DNA of 64,000 bases from Cupriavidus yeoncheonensis (GTDB lineage: Bacteria > Pseudomonadota > Gammaproteobacteria > Burkholderiales > Burkholderiaceae): positions 1 to 64,000 of the forward strand of contig NZ_CAJPUY010000008.1 of the NCBI RefSeq assembly GCF_905397275.1, given 5' to 3'. Below are positions 27,987-37,219 of the stretch, one piece after another. Each line of letters opens with the position of its first letter. The first letter of the stretch is position 1. The position numbers and the translations under genes are program-made. Below the pieces are notes generated by a model. That model was not told the origin of the DNA. It worked only from the letters and a program-made list of their open reading frames with translations, and did no database searches.

Positions 27987-30276
27987 GGGCGGTCTCCTTC
28001 TCCGTCTCATGGCGCTCGCGCAGCGCCGCCAGCACCTTCTCCGGCGTGATCGGCAGCGAGTGGATGCGCACGCCGATGGCGTGATGCACCGCGTTGGCGA
28101 TCGCCGCCGCGCCGGGCAGGATCGCCGTTTCGCTCGCGCCCTTGGCACCGAACGGGCCGTTGGGATCGTTGGACTCCACGAGGTCGGTGCGCAGCATCGG
28201 CAGGGCATCGGCCGTGGCCATGGTGTAGTCGGCAAAGTTGCCGTTCTGCAGGCGGCCGTCTTCGTAGCGCAGGTGCTCGTAGAGCGTCCAGCCGATCGCC
28301 TGCACCGTCGCGCCGTGGGTCTGGCCATGCACCGCGAGCGGGTTGATCGCCTTGCCGCAGTCGTCGGCGACAAAGCTGTCGATCACGGTCACGCGGCCCG
28401 TGCAGGTATCGACCTCCACCTCCACCGCCTGCGCCGCGAACGAATAGGCGGGTGCGATGTTGCCGTAGTAGCTAGCGTCATGCATCACCGTGGGCGCGTC
28501 ATAGGTGGCGCGCACATGGATGCCTTCGCCGCCATGGCGGAAGATATGCAAGCGCGCGATCTCGGCGAGCATGGCCGACTTGTCGGGTTGGCCCGGCACG
28601 CTGATGCGGCCGTCGGCAAATGACAGGCTTGCCATTTCCACGCCGAACTTCTCCGCCGCCAGCGCCAGCACCTTCTGCTTCGCTTCCCGCGCGGCGCGCA
28701 GCACGGCATTGCCCGAGATGATGGTCACGCGCGAGGCCAGCGAGCCCAGGCAGAACGGCGAGGTATCGGTATCGGGCACCATCACGGTCACGTGCGACAG
28801 CGGAATCCCCATCTCCTGCGCGCAGATCTGGCTGAGCATGGTGTTGGCGCCCTGCCCCATGTCGCACTCGCTGGTCTGCAGCATCACGCGGCCGTCTTCA
28901 TTGAGCTTGAGCAGGATGGTCGAGCCGTCCCAGTTGCCGAGCGTGCGGTTGCCGCTGACGTGCATGGCCGCCGCAATGCCCACGCCACGCCGGCGCGTGC
29001 CGGTGCCGCGCGGGGCATTGCGCTTGGCATCCCAGCCGATCGCCTGGCGCGTCATCTCCAGGCACTCCTGCATGCCCGTGCTGCCGATCTGCCAGCCGTG
29101 CACGCTGGTCTCGCCACGGCCGATGGCATTGCGCTTGTGCACCTCGATGGGATCCATGCCGATCATCCCGGCCAGCACGGTCAGGTGGCAGTTCAGCGGG
29201 AACTGCATCTGCTGCCCGCCAAAGCCGCGGAAAGCGCCGCGCGGCGGATTGTTGGTATAGGCCAGCACCGCGTGCGAGCGCACATTGGTGACGCGGTGCA
29301 TATTGTCGCTGCGCATCGCGCTGACGTGCATGACGTCCCCGGCCAGGCCGGAGAAGGCGCCGCACTCGGCCGTGATGCGCACGTCCTTGGCCACGATCAT
29401 GCCGTCGGCCGACAGGCCCATGCGCAGCCAGACCTTCGCGGGCACGCTCGCCCGCGCCCCCTGGAAATCTTCAAGGCGGTTGTTGACGAGCCGCACCGGA
29501 CGATCGAGCTTCGTCGCCAGGAACGCGCAGATCAGGCTGTTGTTCTCCTCGACGATCTTGGCGCCGAAGCCACCGCCGGTGGTGGCCTGCACCACGCGGA
29601 TCGTCGACGCCGGACGATCGAGCGCCTCGGCCATGCGGCTGCGCGCGAGGAATACCGACTGCGTCGACGCATACACCGTCAGCCGCCCATTGCCATCCTG
29701 CGTCGCCACGGACGCCATCGGCTCGAGGTAGCCCGGATATTGCGAGTGCATGTCGTAGGTCGCCTCGTACACCGCGGCGGCCGCGGCAAAGCCGGCATCC
29801 ACGTCGCCGCGCTCGATGTGCATCTCATGGCCGATATTGCGCGTACCGGCATGGATTTCCGGCGCGCCGTCGGCCAGCGCGGCCTCGGGGCTCAGCAGCG
29901 CCGGCAACTGCTCGTACTCGACGCGGATCAGGTCCAGCGCATCGCGGGCAATTTCCTCGCTCACCGCCACCACGGCCGCCACTTCCTCGCCGACATGGCG
30001 CACCACGCCGGCGGCCAGGATGCGCTGCTCCTTGCGGTGCGGCCCCCACAGGCGCGTGGGTGTATCGCACCCGGTCACCACCAGCCTGACACCGGCCAGC
30101 GCCTTCGCCGCCGAGGTGTCGATGCCGACGATGCGCGCATGCGGGTGCGGGCTGCGCAGCACCTTCGCGTGCAGCATGCCGGCCAGCTTGATGTCGCCGG
30201 CATACTGCGCGCGTCCCATGACCTTCTCCCGCGCGGTCACCTGCGGCGTGGACGCTCCCACGATGGACTGGCTCAT
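27979..30276 (-). CDS. Large molybdopterin subunit of a xanthine-oxidase-family hydroxylase
   Basis: A 765-residue molybdenum-cofactor subunit. Recognisable blocks are GRAQYAGDIKLAGMLHAKVLRSPHPHARI, TGGGFGAKIVEENN, NNPPRGAFRGFGGQQMQF, TSECDMGQGANTML and near the end GPFGAKGASETAILPGAAAIANAVHHAIG, whose glutamate is the catalytic base in this family. The CO dehydrogenase signature A-Y-R-C-S-F-R is absent; R-G-A-F-R-G-F-G stands in its place. The enzyme should hydroxylate a ring carbon or aldehyde, not oxidise CO. AGGAGG precedes ATG 30276. It is second in the operon after the Bug gene. Confidence 0.93.
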   Translation of the reverse strand: MSQSIVGASTPQVTAREKVMGRAQYAGDIKLAGMLHAKVLRSPHPHARIVGIDTSAAKALAGVRLVVTGCDTPTRLWGPHRKEQRILAAGVVRHVGEEVAAVVAVSEEIARDALDLIRVEYEQLPALLSPEAALADGAPEIHAGTRNIGHEMHIERGDVDAGFAAAAAVYEATYDMHSQYPGYLEPMASVATQDGNGRLTVYASTQSVFLARSRMAEALDRPASTIRVVQATTGGGFGAKIVEENNSLICAFLATKLDRPVRLVNNRLEDFQGARASVPAKVWLRMGLSADGMIVAKDVRITAECGAFSGLAGDVMHVSAMRSDNMHRVTNVRSHAVLAYTNNPPRGAFRGFGGQQMQFPLNCHLTVLAGMIGMDPIEVHKRNAIGRGETSVHGWQIGSTGMQECLEMTRQAIGWDAKRNAPRGTGTRRRGVGIAAAMHVSGNRTLGNWDGSTILLKLNEDGRVMLQTSECDMGQGANTMLSQICAQEMGIPLSHVTVMVPDTDTSPFCLGSLASRVTIISGNAVLRAAREAKQKVLALAAEKFGVEMASLSFADGRISVPGQPDKSAMLAEIARLHIFRHGGEGIHVRATYDAPTVMHDASYYGNIAPAYSFAAQAVEVEVDTCTGRVTVIDSFVADDCGKAINPLAVHGQTHGATVQAIGWTLYEHLRYEDGRLQNGNFADYTMATADALPMLRTDLVESNDPNGPFGAKGASETAILPGAAAIANAVHHAIGVRIHSLPITPEKVLAALRERHETEKETAHA

Positions 30277-30322
30277 GCCCGCCTCCTGCGTCTTGTGTGG
30301 CATCGATCTGCTGCGTGCCGCG

Positions 30323-31312
30323 TCATTCCGCGGAAATGCCCATGTCGCGGATGACCTTGCCCAGGCGCTCGTAGTCGGAAGCGTTGACCTTCTCAAGCGC
30401 CGCGGGCGCGCCTCCGACCGGCTGGGCGCCGAACGTGGCCATCTTCTCGGTGACGTCCGGCAGCCTGATCACCTCATTGAGCTGCTCGTTGAGGACCTTG
30501 ACCACTTCCGGGGGCGTGCCCCTGGGCGCCATGACGCCATGCCATGCCCCGACCACCACGTCCTTGTAGCCAAGCTCGGCCAGTGTCGGCACGTTCGGCA
30601 GCAGCGCCGAGCGCCTGGCATCGGTGATGGCCAGCGCGATCAGCCTGCCGGTGTTGATGTACTGCGCGACCGGGCCCAGCGTGACGTAGGCGAAGTTCAC
30701 ATGGCCGGCCACCACGTCGTTGACGGCCGGCGCCACGCCCTTGTACGGCACATGCTGGATCTTCACGCCTGCGGCGCGGTTCAGCATCTCGCCGGCAATA
30801 TGCATCGGCGAGCCGGCGCCCGGGCTGCCATAGGTGAAGCTCTTGCCCGCCTTCGCCGCGGCGATCATCTCCGGAACCGTCCTGACGCCGGCTGCCGGGT
30901 TGGCCACCAGCAGCACCGCCTGCACCGCGGTCTGGATCACGGGCGTGAAGCTGTGAAGCGGGTCATAGCTGGCTGCCGGCGCGAGCTTGAGCACCATCGG
31001 CGCGAGCGTGAACGGGTTCGGCGTGTAGAGCAGCGTGTAGCCATCCGCCTGCGCGCGGCTGACGAAGGCGGTACCGACCACGCCTGCGGCGCCCGGCCGG
31101 TTCTCCACGATCACGGGCTGCTTGAGGCGTGCCGACAGCTTGTCGGCATACAGGCGCGCCATGGCATCGGTGTCGCCGCCCGGTGGATAGGCCACCACCA
31201 TGGTCACGGTCTTGGTCGGATAGGCAGCGGCAAAGGCCGTGCTGCCCGCGGCAAGCGCCAGCGCCGCCATGGCAGTGGCGGCAAGGAAAAGTCGGCGGTC
31301 TCGTTTCATCAA
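30323..31312 (-). CDS. Bug-family periplasmic substrate-binding protein, operon leader
   Basis: A 329-residue Bug receptor. Basic residues (MMKRDRR) and a hydrophobic stretch end near AFAA, followed by YPTKTVTMVVAYPPGGDTDAMAR, the mature signature. It lies 46 bp before the molybdenum subunit gene and is first in the minus-strand operon, so the captured solute is probably the substrate of the hydroxylase. The divergent MarR gene shares the upstream region. No TctA/TctB genes are adjacent. Confidence 0.88.
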   Translation of the reverse strand: MMKRDRRLFLAATAMAALALAAGSTAFAAAYPTKTVTMVVAYPPGGDTDAMARLYADKLSARLKQPVIVENRPGAAGVVGTAFVSRAQADGYTLLYTPNPFTLAPMVLKLAPAASYDPLHSFTPVIQTAVQAVLLVANPAAGVRTVPEMIAAAKAGKSFTYGSPGAGSPMHIAGEMLNRAAGVKIQHVPYKGVAPAVNDVVAGHVNFAYVTLGPVAQYINTGRLIALAITDARRSALLPNVPTLAELGYKDVVVGAWHGVMAPRGTPPEVVKVLNEQLNEVIRLPDVTEKMATFGAQPVGGAPAALEKVNASDYERLGKVIRDMGISAE

Positions 31313-31656
31313 CAGCTCCTGTGGGGGCGCTTCGCGACGGGAGTCAGGTCAGTTTGTGCACAACGCGAAGACAGGGGTGGCTCGACGGAAAACACCTCTG
31401 CGTGTGTTTCATTGGTAAAACTCACGCTCACTACCGGAACGTTCCATCCATCGTAGGTCGAGCTTATTGACTACTCAACTTACGTTAATCACCGATTGAC
31501 AATAGAGCTAATATGTAGACACAAAACGGGAGACCTCTGGCGCAGGCATGGACGGACACCACATCCGCCTGTGAGACAATCTGGCGCCCCGCACGCCGCT
31601 TGTGCCCCCGTACGTGCAACGGGCGCGCCGAATACGTCTCAACCGGAAAGAATTCG
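31313..31656. promoter_or_regulatory. Divergent control region between Bug/molybdenum-hydroxylase operon and MarR gene
   Basis: This 344-bp gap is AT-richer than its surroundings. It holds a 10-bp palindrome GGAACGTTCC (31436-31445), a TTGA-N4-TCAA element (31467-31478) and ATTGACAAT (31495-31503), which overlaps a TTGACA hexamer (31496-31501). These are plausible MarR or IclR binding sites and promoter parts. I cannot place a full -35/-10 pair for either side with confidence. Confidence 0.5.
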
Positions 31657-32181
31657 ATGACCCGAAACACCGGGCCTGTAGCAGGCCAGCCAGCCCAGCC
31701 GGCGTCCCATCCGGACGACAGCCCCTGGACCGACCTGGACGAGGCCGGCAGCGGCCTCACGGTGGACAACTTCCTGACCACCATGCTGAGCCAGCTCATC
31801 ACCAGGCTGCGCAGCACGGTGACCCAGCCCTATGCCGAACAGTTCGGACTGACCGTGCCGGAATGGCGCATCCTGGCGCTGCTGGCCCATGCGCGGCGAC
31901 TGCCGTTCTCGGAGCTGGTGGTGCAGTCCACGTCGGACAAGGCGCTGGTCAGCCGCACGCTGCGGCTACTGGAGGAACGCGGGCTTGTGCACCTGGAAAC
32001 CGAAGGCAACACGCCGCGCAAGAAGCTCATCTGCAATGTGACCGAGGCAGGAATCGCCCTGCATGATGAAGTCCTGCCGCTGGCGCGGCGCGGGCAGGCG
32101 GACGTGATCCGGCAACTGGCGCCGGAGGAGAGACGAGCGGTTTATCTCGGATTGAGGAAGCTGCTGAAGAGCCAGGGATAA
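31657..32181 (+). CDS. MarR-family transcriptional regulator
   Basis: A 174-residue MarR protein. Helices LTVDNFLTTMLSQLITRLRSTVTQPYAEQFGLTVPEWRILALLAH lead into the winged helix FSELVVQSTSDKALVSRTLRLLEERGLVHLETEGNTPRKKLICNVTEAG. ATG 31657 has GGAAAGAA upstream. Divergent from the molybdenum hydroxylase operon, it most likely represses that operon until a pathway ligand binds. The arrangement recalls NicR, the MarR-type repressor of nicotinate genes, but that is an analogy only. Confidence 0.88.
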   Translation: MTRNTGPVAGQPAQPASHPDDSPWTDLDEAGSGLTVDNFLTTMLSQLITRLRSTVTQPYAEQFGLTVPEWRILALLAHARRLPFSELVVQSTSDKALVSRTLRLLEERGLVHLETEGNTPRKKLICNVTEAGIALHDEVLPLARRGQADVIRQLAPEERRAVYLGLRKLLKSQG

Positions 32182-32266
32182 GAACGGACCTGGCAGCATT
32201 CTCCGGTGCGTCGGCCAGGCCCTCGCACTTGCCGGCACCGCATGCCGCGGTGCCGGCGGTACCGCC

Positions 32267-34690
32267 TTACTGCGGCACCAGTTCCAGCCGCTCCCGGCTT
32301 TCCTTCTCCACCGCCTTGCGCGTGTACACTAGCGGGAAGTACTCCCCCTTGGCCCACAGCGGCGCCAGGTCGCGGTAGTGCGGGCTGGCCGGGTTGCCCG
32401 ACTGCCCCGGCGTATTGACCACACGCGACGCGTCCCAGTTGCCCACGTCCAGCACCATGCGGAAGGAAGCGCCGGCGGTCAGCCGGAAATCGCTGTTGCG
32501 GTAGCTGGTGTTCATCGGCGTGAAGGCCGACCCGCCGATCGGACCCGCATCGACGTCATATTGCTGGTGCTCGGCGGCATCCAGGATGGAGTCCATCGGG
32601 TGCATGAACACCGCCGTGTGCAACTTGCCCCACTGCCACGCGCGCGGGTCGCCGCCGAGCTTGGCCTCCACTTCCGCCATCGCGCCCTTGAGCGAGGCGA
32701 GCATGACCTGGTTGCGCTTGTCCACGGTCATCCACCGCGCCGGCCGCTCCAGCACGTCCAGCACGCGCGCGGCATCGCCCGCGCCGATCAGCTTCGCCAC
32801 CTCGGGCGCGGGGATCGCGCGCACGACGGCCGGGCGCAGGTGCTTGCTGAACCAGACCTCGAACAACGCCGCCGGCGCGCTGTCGGCGCGCTCGTTCCCG
32901 TCCCAGCCGCGCAGCAGGTCCAGCCCGCGCGCAAGCTGCGCGTCATCCGAGCGCAGGTCCTTCAGCACCGCCACCACGCGCCGCGCAGGCAGCGACACGG
33001 TATCGTTCTGCCACGCCATCGAATCCCTGACCGAGCTGCGCGCATTGGCCGCCACCAGGGCCCTGAGCCGCTGCGCGCGCGAGCTGTCGCTCCACTCATA
33101 TCCCACCCCCAGTTTTGCGGCCGGGTGATCGGGCGGGATGTTGTTCTCGTTGGCGGTCACGACATAGCCGGCGGCAGGGTTGTACGCCCACGGCAGTTCG
33201 TCCATGTTGCGGTAGCCGGCCCACTCGTAGCGGCCATCGCCCGGCACCGGGGTCAGGCCGTCCCAGTTCGGCCGGTTCACGGTCAGGCCGCCCGGCAGCC
33301 AGCCAATATTGCCGCCGGTATCGGCATAGACCTGGTTCTCGCCGGGCGCGCCCCAGCGGTTCATCGCCGCACGGAACTGGTCCCAGTTGCGCGCGCGCAT
33401 ATAGTCCATCGAGCCGAAGTAAGGCGCCATGCCGTAGTCAAGCCATGCCGCGCGCAAGGCCCACGCCTGCCCGCGTTTTGCATCCGCGTACAGCACCGGC
33501 CCGTGGCGCGTAAAGTCGATCGCGACCTTGCGCGGCGTGGCTTCGCCCTTCACGGCGATCTCCTCGGTGATGGTCTCCATGGGCTCCCAGCGGCCCTTGT
33601 ACTTGTACTCATGCGGCTGCGCGGGGTTGAGCTCGTAGCTGTACAGATCCTCCTGGTCCATATAGAAACGCGTCAGGCCGAAGGCGATGGTGCCGTTGTG
33701 GCCGATCGAGATGCCAGGCAGGAACGGTTCGCCCGCGCCGATCACCGACAAGCCCGGCGCGTTCAGGTGGCTGATATAGCGCAAGCTCGGCGCGCCATGC
33801 GAGCGGTGCGGGTCATTGGCCAGGATCGGGCGGCCGGTGGTGGTGCGGCGGCCCGCGATCACCCAGTTGTTGGAGCCCAGGCTGCGAGCCGTGTCGCTGG
33901 CGGGATCGACCCGGGCGTAAAGCTGGTCGACCGGCACCTGGCCGGCATCGGCGCTGGTCCAGGCTTCCTTGGGGAAGCGCGGCGCGGCGGTCGCGAGATC
34001 ATAGGCACGGCGAAGCTCCGCGGCGGGAACCGAGCAGGTGTTCAGCCCGTCCGGCAGCCTGGGCTCGATCGGCGGATCGAGTTCGCGGCGCAGCCAGTCC
34101 GCGCGCGCGCCATCGTCCCTGGCCTCGCAATAGACCTTCGCGCGGTCGATCTCGCCGGTGAAGTTCAGCGTCAGGCCATGATGGCGAATGCGCACGATGT
34201 CTTCAGCGCGCCAGTGCGCGGGCTTGTAGTTCAGCTTGCGGAATTCCGGCGGCAGCAGCGCGGGCCGGCTTTCCGTCAGGGCGACATAGGCATTCACGCC
34301 CGCCACGAAGGCCTCGGCCACGCGCTTGGCGTCGGAGCCGTAGGCCAGCCATTCACGGTACATGTCGCCGCGGAACTGCACGGCACGCGCCATGCGGTCG
34401 CCCTCCACATAGGCAGGGCCGAAGTCCTTCGCCATCTCGCCCATCCCGCGCTTGCGCCACAGGTCGATCTGCCAGAGCCGGTCGCGCGCGGCCATGAAGC
34501 CCTGCACGTAGAAAGCGTCATAGAGCGTGTTGGCATAGATATGCGGCACGCCCCAGCGGTCCACCAGGATGCTGGCGGGCTTCTCCAGGCCTGGCACGGC
34601 AAAGCGCTCGGCGGGCGGCTGGGCGATTGCGGGGGTAGTGCAAGCGAGCATGGCCAGCGCTGCGGCCAGCCTGCGGGGGGACTGGAACAT
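32267..34690 (-). CDS. Penicillin-amidase-family (S45) acylase, periplasmic
   Basis: An 807-residue Ntn-hydrolase precursor. The signal peptide MFQSPRRLAAALAMLACTTP ends at AIA before QPPAERF. The alpha part (MAARDRLWQIDLWRKRGMG) precedes the self-cleavage point at S273 in RSLGSNNWVIAG, where the serine becomes the nucleophile; GRPILANDPHR and later blocks form the beta chain. Substrates may be acyl-homoserine lactones, beta-lactams or other N-acyl compounds. Start 34690 has AGGAG five bases upstream, and the frame before it is not protein-like. It stands alone and converges on the MarR gene. Confidence 0.92.
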   Translation of the reverse strand: MFQSPRRLAAALAMLACTTPAIAQPPAERFAVPGLEKPASILVDRWGVPHIYANTLYDAFYVQGFMAARDRLWQIDLWRKRGMGEMAKDFGPAYVEGDRMARAVQFRGDMYREWLAYGSDAKRVAEAFVAGVNAYVALTESRPALLPPEFRKLNYKPAHWRAEDIVRIRHHGLTLNFTGEIDRAKVYCEARDDGARADWLRRELDPPIEPRLPDGLNTCSVPAAELRRAYDLATAAPRFPKEAWTSADAGQVPVDQLYARVDPASDTARSLGSNNWVIAGRRTTTGRPILANDPHRSHGAPSLRYISHLNAPGLSVIGAGEPFLPGISIGHNGTIAFGLTRFYMDQEDLYSYELNPAQPHEYKYKGRWEPMETITEEIAVKGEATPRKVAIDFTRHGPVLYADAKRGQAWALRAAWLDYGMAPYFGSMDYMRARNWDQFRAAMNRWGAPGENQVYADTGGNIGWLPGGLTVNRPNWDGLTPVPGDGRYEWAGYRNMDELPWAYNPAAGYVVTANENNIPPDHPAAKLGVGYEWSDSSRAQRLRALVAANARSSVRDSMAWQNDTVSLPARRVVAVLKDLRSDDAQLARGLDLLRGWDGNERADSAPAALFEVWFSKHLRPAVVRAIPAPEVAKLIGAGDAARVLDVLERPARWMTVDKRNQVMLASLKGAMAEVEAKLGGDPRAWQWGKLHTAVFMHPMDSILDAAEHQQYDVDAGPIGGSAFTPMNTSYRNSDFRLTAGASFRMVLDVGNWDASRVVNTPGQSGNPASPHYRDLAPLWAKGEYFPLVYTRKAVEKESRERLELVPQ

Positions 34691-34997
34691 CGGATCTCCT
34701 CGTTTGTCGTGATGCCGCACGTTATGCTGCGCGGTCGACATCGAGGATAAAGGAAGGTGCCGGGATCGGCGAGCGCGGCAGCCGATCTCCGCACGCTGGG
34801 TCTGAGGGACGGGTGACTCCCCAACTGCCCGTCTGCCTATGCGCGTCCCGGCAGCTGTCTGACCATGGCCTACGTCCGCAATGCGGGCATCAACTTCATG
34901 ACGGCGATCGCCGTTGGCATCCGGCACAAGTTCTGACGGGAGCTGCCGCGCGGCCGGGAGAACTCCTTCCACACCCATCGCGGTGAACCCACAAGAA

Positions 34998-35030
34998 AAA
35001 AGCCCTGTCGGCTTTCGACAGGGCTTTTTG
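34998..35030. terminator. Bidirectional intrinsic terminator after the cold-shock gene
   Basis: AAAAGCCCTGTCG-GCTTT-CGACAGGGCTTTT makes a 13-bp stem with a 5-base loop, flanked by A- and T-runs on both sides. It ends the minus-strand cold-shock transcript 23 bases after its stop codon. Confidence 0.92.
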
Positions 35031-35052
35031 TACTACGTCTTGCGCAGGTGCG

Positions 35053-35256
35053 TCAGATCGGTTCGATCTTCGTCGCGGCCGGGCCCTTCTGGCCTACACC
35101 AGCCACATAGCGCACTTTCTGGCCTTCCTGGAGCGACTTGAACCCGTTGCCTTGAATTTCGGAGAAATGGGCGAACAGGTCATTTCCGCCTGCATCAGGC
35201 GTAATGAAGCCAAAACCCTTTGAATCGTTAAACCACTTTACAGTACCGGTTTCCAT
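35053..35256 (-). CDS. Cold-shock domain protein (CspA family)
   Basis: A 67-residue single-domain cold-shock protein. [19 protein letters not shown] contains the first RNA-binding motif (KGFGFI) and [11 protein letters not shown] the second, with [13 protein letters not shown] at the end. It should bind single-stranded RNA or DNA and act as an RNA chaperone or antiterminator. GGAG lies seven bases before ATG 35256. A good promoter about 140 bases upstream gives it the long untranslated leader usual for temperature-controlled csp genes. Confidence 0.95.
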   Translation of the reverse strand: METGTVKWFNDSKGFGFITPDAGGNDLFAHFSEIQGNGFKSLQEGQKVRYVAGVGQKGPAATKIEPI

Positions 35257-35736
35257 GTAAGGACTCCATAAAAATTCTCGCCTAGCCAAAAAAGCGTGCG
35301 AGGCATGACGATCAAGGAGGAAACATGGAGAGAAAGTGGCGCCGCCGGGGCGTGTACCTAACGCTTCGAGGTTACGCTTGAAGATCCTGCACTCATCCTT
35401 ATACAGGCATGCCACATCGCGGTCAATGAAGATCTCGCAGCAATCGAAGCGCACCGGCCAAAGAGGGCCGCCACAGCCAATGCGCTGGAGACCTCCGCGA
35501 AGCGGTGTCGGATCGTCTGCGATGCATGCTGCAGTCGCATCCCTCCGGCGCAAGAGATGGGTATGTTACTCTGCGCAAACTGCCTTGCAGTGGCGCGTGA
35601 CGCCTCCAATGCCCCTGGACATCTGGCATTGCATATCATCAAGACACGGCGAAGCAAGCTCCCCCGCACTGCCACGGTCTGAACCCCGGCGCACTCCATC
35701 CACGTTGTCGAGCAAGCAGGGAGGAACCACCGAATC
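35257..35736. other. Cold-shock leader and divergent spacer
   Basis: The first 140 bases form the cold-shock 5' leader (promoter listed separately). The rest, up to the protease gene, has no convincing gene. A frame continuous with the cold-shock gene runs upstream but passes through the promoter and lacks protein character. Confidence 0.55.
35376..35426 (-). promoter_or_regulatory. Cold-shock gene promoter and start of leader
   Basis: On the minus strand, TTGACC (35426-35421), a 17-bp spacer and TATAAG (35403-35398) form a near-consensus sigma70 promoter. Five bases later begins GTGCAGGATCTTCAAGC (35392-35376). The same 17 bases follow an equivalent promoter at 38111-38139 at the same spacing. 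Confidence 0.8.
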
Positions 35737-36468
35737 ATGATCGAATCGATCCTGCTGGCCGTCACGCGCGTTGCCACATTCGAGGATCAAGAGGCAAAGA
35801 CAAACGCCACTGGCTTTTTCTTCAAGCGAGGGCAGCGCCTGTTCGTTGTGACAAGCCGGCATGTGCTGATCGACGAGCCGACCAAGCACTTCCCCGACCG
35901 GATCGAGATAGAGCTGCATGTCAATCCGGACAACGTGGCAGAGTCCATCGGCTTCTCGATTCCACTGTATCGCGACGGCAAGAGTGTCTGGCGCGACGGG
36001 CTCGATGGCGGCGGCGGCATCGACGTGGCCGTGGTCGAACTCGACCGCACCGCGCTGCCGTCGGGTATGGTCTACCGGGCCTTTACGCCGGCCCACCTCT
36101 ACCGGCCGCGCGACCGCATCGAAGCAGGCGATCCGTTGCTGATCGTCGGCTTCCCGCTGGGCTTCCATGACACGCTTCATCATTTGCCCGTCGTGCGCCA
36201 GGCGGTCATCTCATCCTCGTTCGGCATGCGCTTTCAGGGGCATGGCTACTTCCTGACCGATGCGAGGACGCATCGCGGCACGAGCGGAGCACCGGTGGTC
36301 ATGCGCATGCCCAGGACCGATGCCTCCACGCGCGCGCTGCCGTGGATGCTGCTCGGCACCCATTCGGCGAGACTGGACGTGGGCTCGCGGGACTTTGAAT
36401 TGGACGAAGCCCTGGGCCTGAATTCCGCCTGGTATGCCGACATCCTGCTGCCTCTGACCGAGGCATGA
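35737..36468 (+). CDS. Trypsin-like serine protease without signal peptide
   Basis: A 243-residue chymotrypsin-fold protein. The triad is visible: H42 in VVTSRHVLID, D96 in GIDVAVVELD and S183 in HRGTSGAPVVM. The protein begins directly with MIESILLAVTRVATFEDQ and has no signal peptide or membrane anchor, so it should act in the cytoplasm. It has no PDZ domain and is shorter than DegP-type proteases. The neighbours are small genes of unknown function. Cytoplasmic proteases of this shape can be effectors in stress or conflict systems; that is only an idea here. Confidence 0.85.
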   Translation: MIESILLAVTRVATFEDQEAKTNATGFFFKRGQRLFVVTSRHVLIDEPTKHFPDRIEIELHVNPDNVAESIGFSIPLYRDGKSVWRDGLDGGGGIDVAVVELDRTALPSGMVYRAFTPAHLYRPRDRIEAGDPLLIVGFPLGFHDTLHHLPVVRQAVISSSFGMRFQGHGYFLTDARTHRGTSGAPVVMRMPRTDASTRALPWMLLGTHSARLDVGSRDFELDEALGLNSAWYADILLPLTEA

Positions 36469-36926
36469 TCCGGCAAGGTGGTCGGGCTTGATGGATCCTG
36501 CATTCCATGGAGTCGCCCCGAAGCCGCAGTACCTGCCCGGATAGCCCACCCGGCAGGGAATCTCAGAAGGTGGTACCATTCGCTACCGTCGAGTGACATC
36601 GACGCCAAATGCGCCGTCCGCCAAACATCATTAGAAGAGTACCGGCGGCAGCACGGGCGTACACCCGAACCTTTCGCGGCAACAATCTGCCGCAATCATT
36701 TCCGACCCGCGGCACGTCCGCTCCGTAACCAGCGCGCATGTACCAGGCGTGCCGGGTAGCGCAAGCACGGTCAATCCCAAGCCAGTTTCCCTGCCTGCGA
36801 TGATGCGCAGGATGCGACACTGAATTTCTGCAATGGCAACCGATCGCCGGGCACGCGCGTACCTCTCCCGCATGGGAAAGCAGGACACGCCCTCCAGGAT
36901 CGAGCGCCGCCCGAACAGGCAACAAT
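36469..36926. other. Gene-free spacer
   Basis: Between the protease gene and the small family gene at 36927 I see no supported gene, terminator or repeat. Open frames on both strands lack protein-like composition. Confidence 0.5.
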
Positions 36927-37202
36927 TTGAATCCCCGTATTACTCCGTTCACGGTTTCGGTTTACCCCATCCAACAAGAGCCCGGCGTCTGGTTCGCGAA
37001 CTACATGATCTCCGAGTACAAGGACGGCGCTGAACGCATCGTCGCGAACGTCTCGATGCGGCATGCCACGCACCATACCGAAGCCAAGGCCAGGCAAGCC
37101 GCCCGCCATGCGGGGGAAAGCGCAGTGGCGCACATTCGCTTGCTACCGGCCGCGCATCGGCACGCTACAACCCCCTCCACGTCACCGCGTGGCATTCGCT
37201 GA
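36927..37202 (+). CDS. Small protein, member A of a local divergent family
   Basis: A 91-residue protein (TTG start, weak ribosome site). It shares a layout with five other small genes up to 40.7 kb: an N-terminal strand ([10 protein letters not shown]), a central strand ([11 protein letters not shown]) and a C-terminal helix with small residues ([18 protein letters not shown]). It ends 17 bp before the IF-1 paralogue and is probably co-transcribed with it. No known domain is recognised. The true start may differ. Confidence 0.55.
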   Translation: MNPRITPFTVSVYPIQQEPGVWFANYMISEYKDGAERIVANVSMRHATHHTEAKARQAARHAGESAVAHIRLLPAAHRHATTPSTSPRGIR

Positions 37203-37219
37203 AACAGCAAGGAGCATCC

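Noticed and set aside
25871..30276. Aerobic carbon monoxide dehydrogenase
   Set aside because: Gene order is Cox-like, but the large subunit lacks the A-Y-R-C-S-F-R loop; it is better called a xanthine-oxidase-family hydroxylase of unknown substrate.
28792..30354. A 520-codon plus-strand frame across the molybdenum subunit gene
   Set aside because: Antisense shadow of a gene with clear molybdopterin-binding blocks; composition is H/R/A-rich without domains.
35257..35553. N-terminal extension of the cold-shock protein
   Set aside because: The in-frame extension passes through the promoter and leader; the 67-residue form has a good ribosome site and standard length.
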